From Hormiphora californensis (Eukaryota > Ctenophora > Tentaculata > Cydippida > Pleurobrachiidae), in the NCBI GenBank assembly GCA_020137815.1, contig CM035352.1, forward strand, positions 4,028,885 to 4,092,884: a stretch of DNA of 64,000 nucleotides. The letters are read 5' to 3'. Shown piece after piece: positions 1 to 42,677 of this stretch. Below the pieces are notes generated by a model, which was not told the origin of the DNA, did no database searches, and was given only the letters and a program-made list of their open reading frames with translations. The position numbers and the translations under genes are program-made. The first letter of the stretch is position 1; each line of letters starts with the position of its first letter.

Positions 1-35
1 TTTTTACGTCCAATCGAAAAAAAACATGACCATAT

Positions 36-979
36 GGTGTTGTGTGTCACGTGTTGCCCATATATAATATGGTGTTGTGTGTGTCACGTGTTGCCCATAT
101 ATGGTGTGTGTGTCACGTGTTGCCCATATATGGTGTTGTGTGTCACGTGATGCCCATATATGGTGTTGTGTGTCACGTGATGCCCATATATGGTGTTGTG
201 TGTCACGTGATGCCCATATATGGTGTTGTGTGTCACGTGATGCCCATATATGGTGTTGTGTGTCACGTGATGCCCATATATGGCGTTGTGTGTCACGTGA
301 TGCCCATATATGGTGTTGTGTGTCACGTGATGCCCATATATGGCGTTGTGTGTCACGTGATGCCCATATATGGTGTTTACTGTTACTCCTGTTGCAGTCC
401 CAGTTTGAGATAAAAGTGAAGGTAATGAGTAGTGCAACAGTTCTGTCACGTGATGCCCATATATGGTGTTGTGTGTCACGTGATGCCCATATATGGTGTT
501 TACTGTTACTCCTGTTGCAGTCCCAGTTTGAGATAAAAGTGAAGGTAATGAGTAGTGCAACAGTTCTGTCACGTGATGCCCATATATGGTGTTGTGTGTC
601 ACGTGATGCCCATATATGGCGTTGTGTGTCACGTGATGCCCATATATGGTGTTTACTGTTACTCCTGTTGCAGTCCCAGTTTGAGATAAAAGTGAAGGTA
701 ATGAGTAGTGCAACAGTTCTGTCACGTGATGCCCATATATGGTGTTGTGTGTCACGTGATGCCCATATATGGCGTTGTGTGTCACGTGATGCCCATATAT
801 GGTGTTTACTGTTACTCCTGTTGCAGTCCCAGTTTGAGATAAAAGTGAAGGTAATGAGTAGTGCAACAGTTCTGTCACGTGTTGCCCATATATGGTGTTG
901 TGTGTTACGTGATGCCCATATATGGTGTTGTGTGTCACGTGATGCCCATATATGGTGTTTACTGTTACTCCTGTTGCAG
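36..979 (+). repeat. 30-bp minisatellite with duplicated splice acceptor and exon start
   Basis: A 30-bp unit (core TCACGTGATGCCCATATATG, containing the palindromes CACGTG and CATATATG) is repeated through the first kilobase. From about 376 it alternates with a segment of about 65 bp made of a pyrimidine tract, TTGCAG and the first 43 nt of the next real exon. Partial exon copies start at 398, 521, 674 and 827; the real exon starts at 980. The spacings (123, 153, 153, 153) are all multiples of three, so the exon's reading frame stays open through the whole array. The long open frames on both strands follow from the 30-nt period and are not themselves evidence of genes. Confidence 0.95.
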
Positions 980-25603
<24,624 letters not shown>

Positions 25604-25740
25604 TAACATTAAAGTACAATTGTAGTTGTATTACTATGTATTACTATGTATTACTATGTATGTAAATTGGTCCTGTCGACAGGACAGCTAGGCTGTCAGG
25701 CCAATGCTCTGACTATGACCGCGGTTCTTGCTTATCAATA

Positions 25741-26353
25741 CAGTCGGACCCCGATTTAACGGCCCCCGATTTAGCGGCACCCCGATTTAACGGCATGATA
25801 AATTTCCCCCAAAATTTTTTGAAATTTTTTTTGAAATTTTTTTGAAATTTTTTTGAAAAACCACGTCCGAATCGTGTTTCGAATCGGTGCATCTTATTGC
25901 ATGTCTTGCCGGTAATTAGACGGTTCAAAACGAACAGATATGTGATCCCCATGAGGCCCATCGAATCGCAATTTTGACGCTTGTTAAACTGGCCTCATGG
26001 GGATCACGTATCGGTTCGTTTCGAACCGTCTAATTAGCAGCAAGACATGCGATAAGATGCACTGATTCGATAAACGATTCGGACGTGGTTGATATAGTAC
26101 CTTAGAAAATTTTCATAACTTTTTTTGAAGTTTAAAAAAAACTATTTTCTTTTTCTAACCAGAAATGATCATGTAATCAATACAATGTATGTCATGGACA
26201 TTGCATTTAACACTTAGAGGTGTTTTAGTATAGCATTTTGGACAAAAATAGGGTTTTATGGGCCAAATATGCTCTACCCCGATTTAACGGACACCCCGAT
26301 TTAACGGACAAAACCCTTTCCCCCGAGGGTGCCGTTAAATCGGGGTCCGACTG
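25741..26353. mobile_element. Tigger/pogo-type MITE with internal fold-back
   Basis: Ends CAGTCGGACCCCGATTTAAC and GTTAAATCGGGGTCCGACTG flanked by TA (25739-25740, 26354-26355). Extra CCCCGATTTAACGG words occur at both ends. The core 25862-26095 is a second inverted repeat (for example CCTCATGGGGATCACGTATC against GATATGTGATCCCCATGAGG). A decayed piece of the ends lies at 32370-32430 in a TMEM63 intron. No open frame. Confidence 0.85.
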
Positions 26354-26663
26354 TATTTGAAAGAAATGAGAATAGAGAGTAGAGACAGCCCAATTTGAAT
26401 GATATGACAGTATTGGTCTAACAATTTTTCTTACACAATTACTGGGAAAGTCTTACTTTATCGTAATTACTTTAGATCTTCACATGAGTTTTATCTGTGT
26501 CACACACTGTGTGTATTTTTTACTTTTAACTAATTTATCGAAATTATTCAGATTTGAAAATTGATATTTTTTTCAAGAAATTTATACATATTTTTGTAGT
26601 GCTTTTCACAAATAAGGAAGTGAGTTTGTATTTGCACCGTGGCTCGTACGTTCAAGTAATTTT

Positions 26664-28302
26664 GGGTACCGGACAGAAACTCGAACGGACGATAACTCGA
26701 ACTCGAACTCGAAAATTTCGGACTATAACTCACTTTTGAAAATGTCGAATTTAGGTGAGTTATAGTCCGGATCAGGTGACTTTCTGTCCGCCCCACTGTT
26801 TAGCACTATTTACGGTGAGTTAGAGTCCGGGCGGACACTAACTCACCTATTCGACAGTTGTTGGGGCCAAGGTGAGTTTCTGTCCGCTAAAAATGTCGAA
26901 ATTCGACTTTTTGTCCGCCCTCTAAACTCACAAATTCGGACTACAACTCACTTTCGGTAGACAGGGGGAACAAGAGTGACAGGGAAAGGGCGGGAAAATA
27001 TGTGAGTTTTTGTCCGCTTAAATAGCGAATTTCGATTTTCTGTCCGGACTAGAACTCACTTCATGCATAGAGAGAAAAAGGCGGGAAGACATGGCGGCGT
27101 CGTTGGCAGAGAGAGGGATGCAAAGTTGTAGAGAGAGCCTGACAGAGAGAGAGAGAGAGAGAGAGAGGGGAGAAAGGGCGGGCTAGTTCAGTTCTCGTTG
27201 TTCACTCATACATTGGTTGAGCTCTGCTTCTCTTTGTCTCTCTAGTCTCTAGCTCCCGGGCTTAATTCCCATCTCGGATCTCTCATCCAATGAGTCATCG
27301 TTCATCACCTGCAGTGGTCCTCCTCTCCAATCTGTTCCCAACCAGCCTAGCTGCATGCTGCAGCTGCTCTCCTACTCAGTGACTCACCTATCCTTCACTC
27401 GACAATCTATCACACCGTTCAAAGAGGAAGAGAGATGGAGAGACAAAGAGAGAGGAAGAGAGATGGAGAGACAAAGAGAGCTGTTCATCACTCGCAGTGG
27501 ATTTTTTTCCTCTCCAATCTGTTCCCGACCTGCCTATAGAGTATAGCTACCTACCTATCCTCGACAATCTATCATAGCGAGACCTACTGATTGTGGATCC
27601 TTCCTCCTTATCAACACCATACCCACTATGCAATTACGACTCAAGACTTCTCTCTACTGAGTCCAGTCCGATCCTGTATAATATAACTCCATCATCTGTT
27701 TCTGAAGAGCAGCACGGAGAGAGGGAAAGAGGGAAAGAGAGAGCGAGAGAGAAAAAGAGAGAGGAAGGGAGGTAGAGATAGAGAGAGGGAAAGAGAGATG
27801 TGAAGGGAGATAGAGAAAGGGATGGGAGATGGGTTTTACAGTGTATTTATGTCAACCACTCAACTTGTTTCTCTTGTAATTATGATAGCTAGCACAAAAA
27901 AAACTCAAAACTCCTGTTTGGAAACCTATTTCATTGGCCGGACAGAAACTCACTTGCCTTGGGCACGTCGCGCCCCCCATGTTCGCGCGCCCGTAGGGCG
28001 ATCCCCTCGCAGGCAATCACCTGCCATGGAAAATGAAAATGTCACCAGAATTTTCGACATTTTCGTAGGTTTAGCAAGTGAGTTTCTGTCCGCCAACTCG
28101 AAACAAAATTCGAGTTATTGTCCGCATAACTCACCTAGGTGAGTTTAAATTTCGAGATTTTGTCCTAGCTATCGACTTTTTGTCCTAGCAAAAAGTCGAA
28201 AATAATGCGGACAGAAAGTCACCAGAAAAAAAAATCGACGCCAATTTTCGGACAATAACTCACTTTCGAGTTACTGTCCAGGTGAGTTACAGTCCTAACG
28301 CC
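26664..28302 (-). mobile_element. Second copy of the GTGAGTT..GTCCG transposon, inverted
   Basis: Begins GGGTACCGGACAGAAACTCG and ends CAGTCCTAACGCC. Flanked by GTAATTTT (26656-26663, 28303-28310). The body aligns in reverse orientation to 22779-24619, including the GGCGGGAAGACATGGCGGCG block and the CT/GA-rich middle, with about 200 bp less and a GC-rich insertion near 27958-28020. Confidence 0.9.
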
Positions 28303-28310
28303 GTAATTTT

Positions 28311-29187
28311 GGGGATCCTGATTACGGAACAGGAGAGTTAAACTACAACTGTGCTGCCATCAAACGCCGCGCGAAGACAATATTTAGCGCGCGCGATCCG
28401 ATTTGATGAGCCAAATAATAAAATTTCAAATTGATAATCCTGCATTTTCGGAACGTGTTCGTCTCACCATTGCGCGTCGCATGCTGTACCAAACCCGAGT
28501 GAACAAGCTAACAATAGTGCAATTACATGCGCGCGATGTACTATATCGCATGGAAGTTCACTATTGTTAGCTCGCTCACCCGGGCTAGCTCCTGCACCCG
28601 CGACGCGCAATGCCGAGACGAACACGCTCCGAAAAGAGAGCATAAGCTTTTTTTCCTTTTTTTTTCTTATCGTTTTGTTAAATTTTTCTCTTCGCCAGAG
28701 CACAGACCCGAAGTATGGCTGTGTGATGCGTCCCATCACCCATGACCCATGGCTCTAGGGTGAAAGAGTTGAAGAAAATGTCAAAATACCCAAAAAGTCG
28801 GGAAATGACGCGATTTTTGATGAAAACTTGCCGAAAATGATAAATTTACAGTAAACGCACCTCCGAAAATGCTTAATCCGCGGTGGAGTGTTTAGTTTTT
28901 AGGTCCAGTCTGGCAGACCCAGCGGCAATGTTACATTTTTGGTCGCGCTGGACCCACAATTTCGGCCGTGGATGAAAGCTGAGTACCGCCACTGAGTGCA
29001 GCTGATTTAAGAACCCATAACGGGAGTCCCCCTGTAGGCTGTACCGGGTGGCGTGTACCCGATGGTGAATTTTGACATGTCTCTTGAATTTAACTAACTA
29101 TTTCATTAGAAAAGTCAGCGTCATGTTAACTCCATAATCTGTGTACGAACTTGAAGGGGCGACTGCAGGGGATCCCAATTTTACAAA
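28311..29187. other. Intergenic region with a large hairpin
   Basis: 28450-28640 folds back on itself (GAACAAGCTAACAATAGTG.. against ..CACTATTGTTAGCTCGCTC, with GAACGTGTTCGTCTC and GAGACGAACACGCTC outside). 28641-29187 holds no recognised gene and would contain the TMEM63 promoter. Confidence 0.6.
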
Positions 29188-36134
<6,947 letters not shown>

Positions 36135-36163
36135 AATTTTATTTTGGGATTTTAGAAACTAAG

Positions 36164-36169
36164 AATAAA
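36164..36169 (+). terminator. Polyadenylation signal of TMEM63
   Basis: AATAAA 30 nt after the TMEM63 stop codon. Confidence 0.6.
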
Positions 36170-36291
36170 GGCTATATTGAACTATGGCAGTTAGAAAGTA
36201 TTTGAGCAGTACAAATTATTGGATGCTAAACTAGGACATGTTGCGATTATGAACATGTTCGAACAGACACTATGTACAGTGCTGTCTGGCG

Positions 36292-36359
36292 GCGCCATAC
36301 CCCATTTGATTCTCAAATTGGATCGACAGTGCGCTCAGATGGGTCGCGGCGCCAGACAG
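36292..36359. repeat. Hairpin CTGTCTGGC..GCCAGACAG
   Basis: Inverted repeat CTGTCTGGCGGCGCC against GGCGCCAGACAG around a 40-nt loop, in the TMEM63-MSRA spacer. The rest of 36170-37365 shows no gene. Confidence 0.6.
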
Positions 36360-37365
36360 GTACGTGGCCCGTATTGAATACGGTATTCTTAAATTTTCAA
36401 CTTTCGATTTGTAATGTAATATTGTGTTTATCTGATAGAACTCTTCGATTGCTGGTCAAAATTTTGTTTCTTTTTGATGTACGACCAACTGATAAGAATT
36501 TATGAGCGATAAGCCAAAAGTTCTATTTTTAAAATCAAATTTGGCACGCGCAAAACAACGCCGAGCACAAGGCTAAAAAACGCCGCGCATTTGCTCAAAA
36601 CAGCGCCGCGCGCGTTAAATTACATGATTTCGACGAAAAAAAGTTTATTTTATTTTGTGAACTTGAAAAAAGTTCGGCGAGCCAAAGTTTTCGGGGGCCA
36701 GCTGCAGCCCCCTCGTGCACGCACCTTATAAGGGGCATGCAGCGTATGCCAATGGCCAGCAGCATTTGCCAAATTTTAAATACAATATTGGAATTTGGAC
36801 TGGATACCACTGGTTAAAACTTAAAAGGGAGGGTGAGCTGGGACCTGGGTCCTGGGAGAAACTGAAACCTGTAAAGCAGTCAACACCTGTACGAAGACAA
36901 TTACAATATAACACCCTAGCCTTGGGTGCACACTACACAGACTATAAGTTGAAAATTTAAACGATCTCCAGACTCAATTGGCGGAGTTTGTAGAAAAACC
37001 AAAGTAGTTACATTCACTGAGCCCCTCCAAAGTCCAAACGTTTGCTATTTAGTATTTGCTTGGGCGAATTGTTACATATTTGTTGAATGACTCCCTCTTC
37101 AAAACGTTTAGGTTGCATGTTTTATTAGTGCATGCTACTGGTTCAACGAGTTGGTAGCAGGTTGTTTTGTTCGAACAAGGCAAGTAGCAGGTTGTTTATG
37201 GGAAGCTATTTTTCTGACACTGGACCACGACCCCCAATGCAGGTATTGTGGGAAGCATCCGTTCAGTTGCTGATCCTGTAAATCTACTAATTTAGTAGTT
37301 TTCAAGCTGATCTAATAGTTAGTTTACAGGGAGTATCAGAAACACACGCAGTGAACAGGAACAGG

Positions 37366-38163
37366 ATGTTCCCACCCTTCCCTGAGAATACCAGCTCAGC
37401 AATGTTCGGGATGGGTTGTTTCTGGGGTGTGGAGAGACGGTTCTGGCAAGTCAACGGGGTTTACTCTACACACGTGAGTAGAGGAATCTGGAAGTTTTGT
37501 AGTGCAGCGAGAGATACAATAAGAACACTTTTTTGTACTTTTGTGTGACTTTTTTGAAGAACACCCTGTATAAATTAATGAGCTCCTCACGCTTTGTATT
37601 CAGGTGGGCTACGCAGGGGGTCAAACTAAAGACCCCGACTACCGAGCAGTGTGCTCTGAAAGAACGGGACACGCAGAGGTAGTGAGGGTAATCTATGAGC
37701 CTGATAATGTGTCATATGGGGACCTTCTAAAGGTCTTTTGGGAAAATCATGACCCCACTACACTGAACCAACAGGGAAACGATAGAGGTAAAACAATACA
37801 TGTGAGATTGGTTGGTTGCAGAAGTAGCTCCGTCCATGGTTGTATTTATTGTTCTCCTGTATTGAGTATTCTCGTTCCCACCACCATTAGCTTATTCCAT
37901 GTGTTTATCAAGTACTCGCCCAAGGTACCCAATACCGCTCTGCGATATATTGCACTGACGAGGAGCAGCTCAAGGAGGCCCAGGCAAGTGCCTCAGTTTA
38001 CCGAACCAACCTGAAGGATGGAGGAGTGAAGAGAGACATTACGACGGAGATCAAGGTGGAGAAGGAGTTTTATTACGCCGAGGACTACCACCAACAATAT
38101 CTTCACAAGAATCCAGGGGGATATTGTAGTATGAGAGGTACCGGAATCAAATGTTCTATTTGA
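37366..38163 (+). CDS. MSRA: Peptide-methionine (S)-S-oxide reductase MsrA, 3 exons
   Basis: Exons 37366-37473, 37604-37787, 37925-38163; 176 codons. It reduces methionine-S-sulfoxide in proteins and free methionine. The catalytic cysteine is in GMGCFWGVE near the N-terminus, followed by [13 protein letters not shown], then [11 protein letters not shown] and [12 protein letters not shown]. The tail [15 protein letters not shown] carries candidate resolving cysteines. Length and motif order match the whole MsrA domain. The ATG at 37366 is the first in frame; the frame stays open to an acceptor-like TTTACAG at about 37328, so an upstream exon, perhaps with a targeting peptide, is possible. Confidence 0.9.
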
Positions 38164-38502
38164 GTCAAGCTATAGTCAAAAAGTCCGTGACATTTTGAAA
38201 CGTATTTGTATAAAAGTGGCCCTTTCAATAGTTGAGTGTCGATTAGGCACGATAGAGATCAATCGATTAAGTAATTTCATAATGAGATATTTGATTGAAA
38301 CAATTGTTTGGAAATAAAAGTGACCCTTTTTCAAGTTATAGTGTGCAGAGAGATTTTTAGTCTGTTATGTGTTTTGATTTGTTTCTTCCAAAGTAAAGCC
38401 TAAACCATTAGCCCCCACTATTAGGCCCCACCAATGCCCACCATTAGGCCCCACTTCTAATACCTGCACCCTCCCCCCTTCTGACACCCACCCTATTATA
38501 GC

Positions 38503-39915
38503 ATGGTAGGTGTTGGTATCTCCTTTGGTTGTTCCTCAGCTACACTGGCAGTCTGCAGGGACGGTTCACGAAGTGAGGTGGTAGCTAACAGTGCCGGTGA
38601 CAGAGCCACCTCCACTATTGTAGCGGTAATGGACGGTGAAATCCTCACTGGTACACCCGCTCTCCAGGCGCAACTGAGACAACCCGCCCAGTCAGTGACC
38701 CAGCTGAAGCGTCTCCTTGCTGGCATCCCTGCGGAGGAGCAGCCGTGCAGGCTGGAGGAGAGGAAAGGGGAGATGGTGGTCAACTTCTCAGACACCGCCA
38801 AGGGGGTTAGTCAGCTGGTGAAGGGGGTGTTTAGTAATCTGAAAGAGACCGCTGATAGTGCACTAGGTAGTGAGGGTAGTTTTGATACTGTCCTGTGCGT
38901 ACCACCCACCTGCCCGCCCCAATACGCCAACACACTCCGCTCGTGTGCTGCCAGTGCTGGATTTAATGTAGTGGGGACCATCACAGAACCAATAGCAGCC
39001 CTCTCTACCCAGGACACCATCACATCTGGACTGACGCTAGTGGTCAGGGTTGGAGGGTATAGCTCCTCTCTATCCCTTGTAAGATGCACCTCAGGGCTCT
39101 ACAATCTAGTGGACCACATGGAGGTCAGGATTGGGGGTAGGGACATGGATCTGGCCGTAGGAGGTTTCCTTCAACAAGAATTCAACAGGAAACACAAGTG
39201 CAAAGTGGAGGAAAATCAAAGGAGCATGGGAAAGATTCTACGAGCTGCTAAACAGGCAAAACATGGCCTATCCACACAGAACACTACTGAGTATAATATC
39301 GAGAGTTTGTTTGAGGGGATCGATCACATTGGATCCCTCTCTCGGCCACGATTTGAAACACTGATCCAGCCGTCCGTCTCCAAGATCCAGGACACGATAA
39401 AAGAGTTTGCAAGTAAACATGATCTCACCAATCTTAGTGCAGTGGTTCTATCAGGTGGATCTACAAGAATACCAAAGGTGCAGTCAGTGGTCCGATCCTC
39501 CTTCCCTAACACTCAATATGTGTTTGATTCTCCTGATGAAATATCTGCCATGGGGGCTGCAGACCACGCCTTCCAACTGGCATCCTACCCCGATCTCCTG
39601 AAGAACATCACCCTGGAAAGTGACGGGAGTGTGTCTTTATCAGTTGTGCCTGATGATGTCGTGGCGGTGGTCAGTGGAGATGAGAGAGTTGTTGTTGTGG
39701 AGAAGGGGGCTGCTCTGCCCTGTAAGAGGGAGGTACCACTACCAGAGGGGAAGGAGGTGATGCTGAGGTGTGGTGAGGTTATCCTGAGCCGCATTGAGGT
39801 ACAGAACTGTGATGGAGATGTGGTGCTGGGTCTTGATATCGCCGAGGATGGAAGTATGGAGGGTGTTATCAGGGATGACAATGAGAGAACGAATTTCTCT
39901 ATACCTTCCAACTAG
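38503..39915 (+). CDS. HSPA14: Hsp70 family member HSPA14 (HSP70L1), intronless
   Basis: 470 codons in a single exon. The actin-like ATPase fold of the divergent Hsp70L1 group is present: phosphate-1 loop region (GISFGCSSATLAV), DGEILTGTPA, ..VGTITEPIAALS.., ..IGGRDMDLAVGGF.., and phosphate-2 loop VVLSGGSTRIPKVQ, then ..SPDEISAMGAADHA. A short C-terminal beta domain follows; the protein is about 40 residues shorter than the human one (509). In animals HSPA14 pairs with the J-protein DNAJC2 in the ribosome-associated complex that assists nascent chains. The next gene, GMPPA, starts only 156 nt downstream on the same strand. Confidence 0.9.
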   Translation: MVGVGISFGCSSATLAVCRDGSRSEVVANSAGDRATSTIVAVMDGEILTGTPALQAQLRQPAQSVTQLKRLLAGIPAEEQPCRLEERKGEMVVNFSDTAKGVSQLVKGVFSNLKETADSALGSEGSFDTVLCVPPTCPPQYANTLRSCAASAGFNVVGTITEPIAALSTQDTITSGLTLVVRVGGYSSSLSLVRCTSGLYNLVDHMEVRIGGRDMDLAVGGFLQQEFNRKHKCKVEENQRSMGKILRAAKQAKHGLSTQNTTEYNIESLFEGIDHIGSLSRPRFETLIQPSVSKIQDTIKEFASKHDLTNLSAVVLSGGSTRIPKVQSVVRSSFPNTQYVFDSPDEISAMGAADHAFQLASYPDLLKNITLESDGSVSLSVVPDDVVAVVSGDERVVVVEKGAALPCKREVPLPEGKEVMLRCGEVILSRIEVQNCDGDVVLGLDIAEDGSMEGVIRDDNERTNFSIPSN

Positions 39916-40071
39916 AGTGAGAGGAGGAGGGTTTTATAAAGTTTTTAATGGTAGTTGTATTTTATACAGAGCTTATTGTTTAATTGTGTTTTACAACCTT
40001 CCTTCCCCCCTGCCCCGTACACCCCAATCTCCCCCTTTATACATCTAGTGACATCTATATTTCTATAGACT

Positions 40072-42677
40072 ATGGTCAAGGCAGTCATTCTTGTGGGTGG
40101 GCCCGGTAAGGGAACCCGATTCAGGCCCCTCTCTCTAGAGATTGCCAAACCACTCTTCCCCCTGGCTGGGCGGGCTATGATAGAACATCACATCGAGGCA
40201 TGCAGTAAACTCAACGACATGCAGGAAGTTATATTGATTGGCTCTGAACCCACATCCGAAATGACACCTTTTGTTAGAGAGGTAGGAATTGTAGTGTGAG
40301 ATAGGATGTAAAGGACAGTATGTGTGTTGTATGTGTACTTATTGTTCGACAATACTGTTCTAACACAAGGCTCTCTCCTCAGGCTTCTAATAAATACGGA
40401 GTAAGTGTTGTCTACCTACAGGAGTACAAACCTTTGGGAACAGGTAAATAGAGCTGCAGGAGTGCTAGAGTAACACTCCCCCTTACTAACATTTTCCTTA
40501 CTAACATGTCACTCTCCCTCTCAGCCTCCCCTCCCCAGCCCCCTCTCCTGCTCCCTACTAACATGTTCCCCTCTTCATGTCACCTCCCCCAGCCCCCTCT
40601 CCTGTTTAGTACTAACATGTCCCCTCTCCCTCTTCATGTCACCTACCCCAGCCCTCCTGTTTCTTACTAACATGTCCCTCTCTCCCTCTTCATGTCACCT
40701 CCCTCAGCCCCCTCTCCTGCTCCCTACTAACATGTCCCCCTCTCTCCCTCCCAGCGGGTGGGATCTTCCATTTCCGTGATCAGATCCGAAAAGGAAACCC
40801 CTCTTCCTTCTTTGTTATGAATGCGGATGTGTGTTGTGATTTTCCTCTCCAGGAGATGCTCAATTCACATATGAGGCACGGTCGGGGTGATGTTATCACT
40901 ATCATGGGCACGGAGGTGGAGAAAGCCCACAGCAGCCTGTACGGGTGTATTGTGGCCAATGACGCGAATAACAATGAGGTAGGGCGCGGGGTGAGATATT
41001 TGGGGAGAGCTGCGCGGACCCCGCGCGCGGTGGATGTGGCGCCTTCTCAAAGTGACTGGGAGAGGAGGTGGTGGAACTTTCGCTCAGTAGAGGATAACAT
41101 TCGGCTGATCTGATGGTCTAACGTGTTCACATTCATCTCAGGTGGAACATTATGTTGAGAAGCCGGAGACATATGTTAGTAACACTATTAACTGTGGAAT
41201 TTATGTGCTAGGAATTGGTGTCCTAGATCACATCAAGGTAAAATGAAGGTGATCAGGTTGTACAATTACATCCCTCTTTTTTTTATTTCCATCTATTGCC
41301 CATCCTGCAAGTTACTCACACCAGTACCCCAGAACCACTTCTCCCAGAGTCTGTTTAACGAACAAGAGAAACTCAGTACAGGAGATTCTGACAGCCAAGG
41401 ATTAGAGAGGAATATTCTGACGAAATATGCCGGTTCGAGGAAACTGTTTGTCTTTAGACACCATGGCTTCTGGTCAGCGGTAAGTTTTACTTTTTACAAA
41501 CAAAAACACCGAAGTAACAGTAATAAGATTGAAGTATCGGCAAAACTTGAGCTCTCTGTTCAACGTCTACAGTAAGGGGTCTTACCCTGTAAGAGCATGG
41601 GCCTGACCCCATTATCATTTAGCGAGAACCTCGGTCAGAGCCTGATAGGTCTTACTCAACAAAGTTCAACTGATTGAGTTCAACGAACTACTGACTAAAC
41701 CACCATGTTTCCGTTCTGTCGTGCGGCAGAGTTTGGTACGCTATAACCTAGAGCCACACACACACCACCATGTTTCAGGTTAAAACCCCTGGCACAGCGG
41801 TATTCTCCTCTCAATTCTACCTTAGCAGACAGAGAGACATCAACCCTGAGAGACTAGCACGGGGGCCCAACATTATTGGAGATGTCCTGATCCACCCAAC
41901 CGCTAAAGTTGCTAGTACAGCTGTCCTGGGCCCTAATGTGACGATAGGGGCTAACACGATTGTAAAGGATGGTGTGAGGATTAAACATACTATTGTCCTG
42001 GACGGGTGTACGGTTAGTACTACACGGATACATAGCTTCTTGACTTGTTATGTTCTAACCCTCCTTTACATTTGTGCGAAACAGAGTCTAGCTAGGCAAT
42101 TCTTGACCGGGACAATAACTCTGTAAGGCTCTGTACTCTCTATAATATTAGTACCAACAATTTAACTTGCTTCCACCGAGGTTTGATTCCCGCCCTTGAT
42201 GCAGTATCCCTCACCTTAACCCCCCTCTCTCTCTCTCAGATAGAGTCCCATGCGTGTATTCTGTACTCCGTGGTAGGTGGATCGACACAGGTGGGATCCT
42301 GGGCGAGGATTGAGGGGATACCAAACAATGTGAACCCAAACCAACCCTTCGCCCATGTTACTAATCCCTCGTGAGTACAATACATGTGTTTCCAGACGCA
42401 GCAATCACAAACAAACAATACATGTGTTTCCACGCTCCATACAAGTTCAAATGTAACTTTCCTCTCCGGGCCCGGTTTGGAGAGCTAGGGCAGTCTTTTG
42501 TGAGACTAAACTAAACCCCTCTCCCTTAGTACATTTAATGAGGATGGTAAATTGAACCCTAACATAACTGTCCTGGGACATAACACAACCATTTCCAAGG
42601 GAACTATGGTACTCAACTCTATCATTCTACCCTACAAGGACATTGGGCACTCTTATAAAAATGTTATTTTGTTATAG
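40072..42677 (+). CDS. GMPPA: Mannose-1-phosphate guanylyltransferase alpha subunit, 8 exons
   Basis: Exons 40072-40281, 40383-40443, 40755-40978, 41142-41237, 41348-41479, 41779-42012, 42240-42370, 42530-42677; 1236 nt, 411 codons (human about 420). The N-terminal nucleotidyltransferase domain has [16 protein letters not shown] and AKPLFPLAG, then [12 protein letters not shown] and [10 protein letters not shown] left-handed beta-helix follows ([14 protein letters not shown].., ..[16 protein letters not shown]..), and the protein ends in the alpha-type tail [24 protein letters not shown] forms the regulatory partner of catalytic GMPPB, sensing GDP-mannose. The alpha-type KGTRFRPLS signature and tail distinguish it from GMPPB. 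Confidence 0.92.
40481..40754 (+). repeat. Minisatellite of branch-point and polypyrimidine sequence
   Basis: About five units of 55-65 bp (..CCCAGCCCCCTCTCCTGCTC..TACTAACATGTCCC..CCCTCTTCATGTCACCT). They fill the second GMPPA intron up to its acceptor CTCCCAG at 40754. TACTAAC occurs six times. Confidence 0.9.

Noticed and set aside
120-380. CRISPR-like regular 30-bp repeat
   Set aside because: Units are contiguous without unique spacers, in a eukaryotic intron. It is a minisatellite.
28464-28758. Short frames on both strands
   Set aside because: They coincide with a large imperfect hairpin and show no domain.
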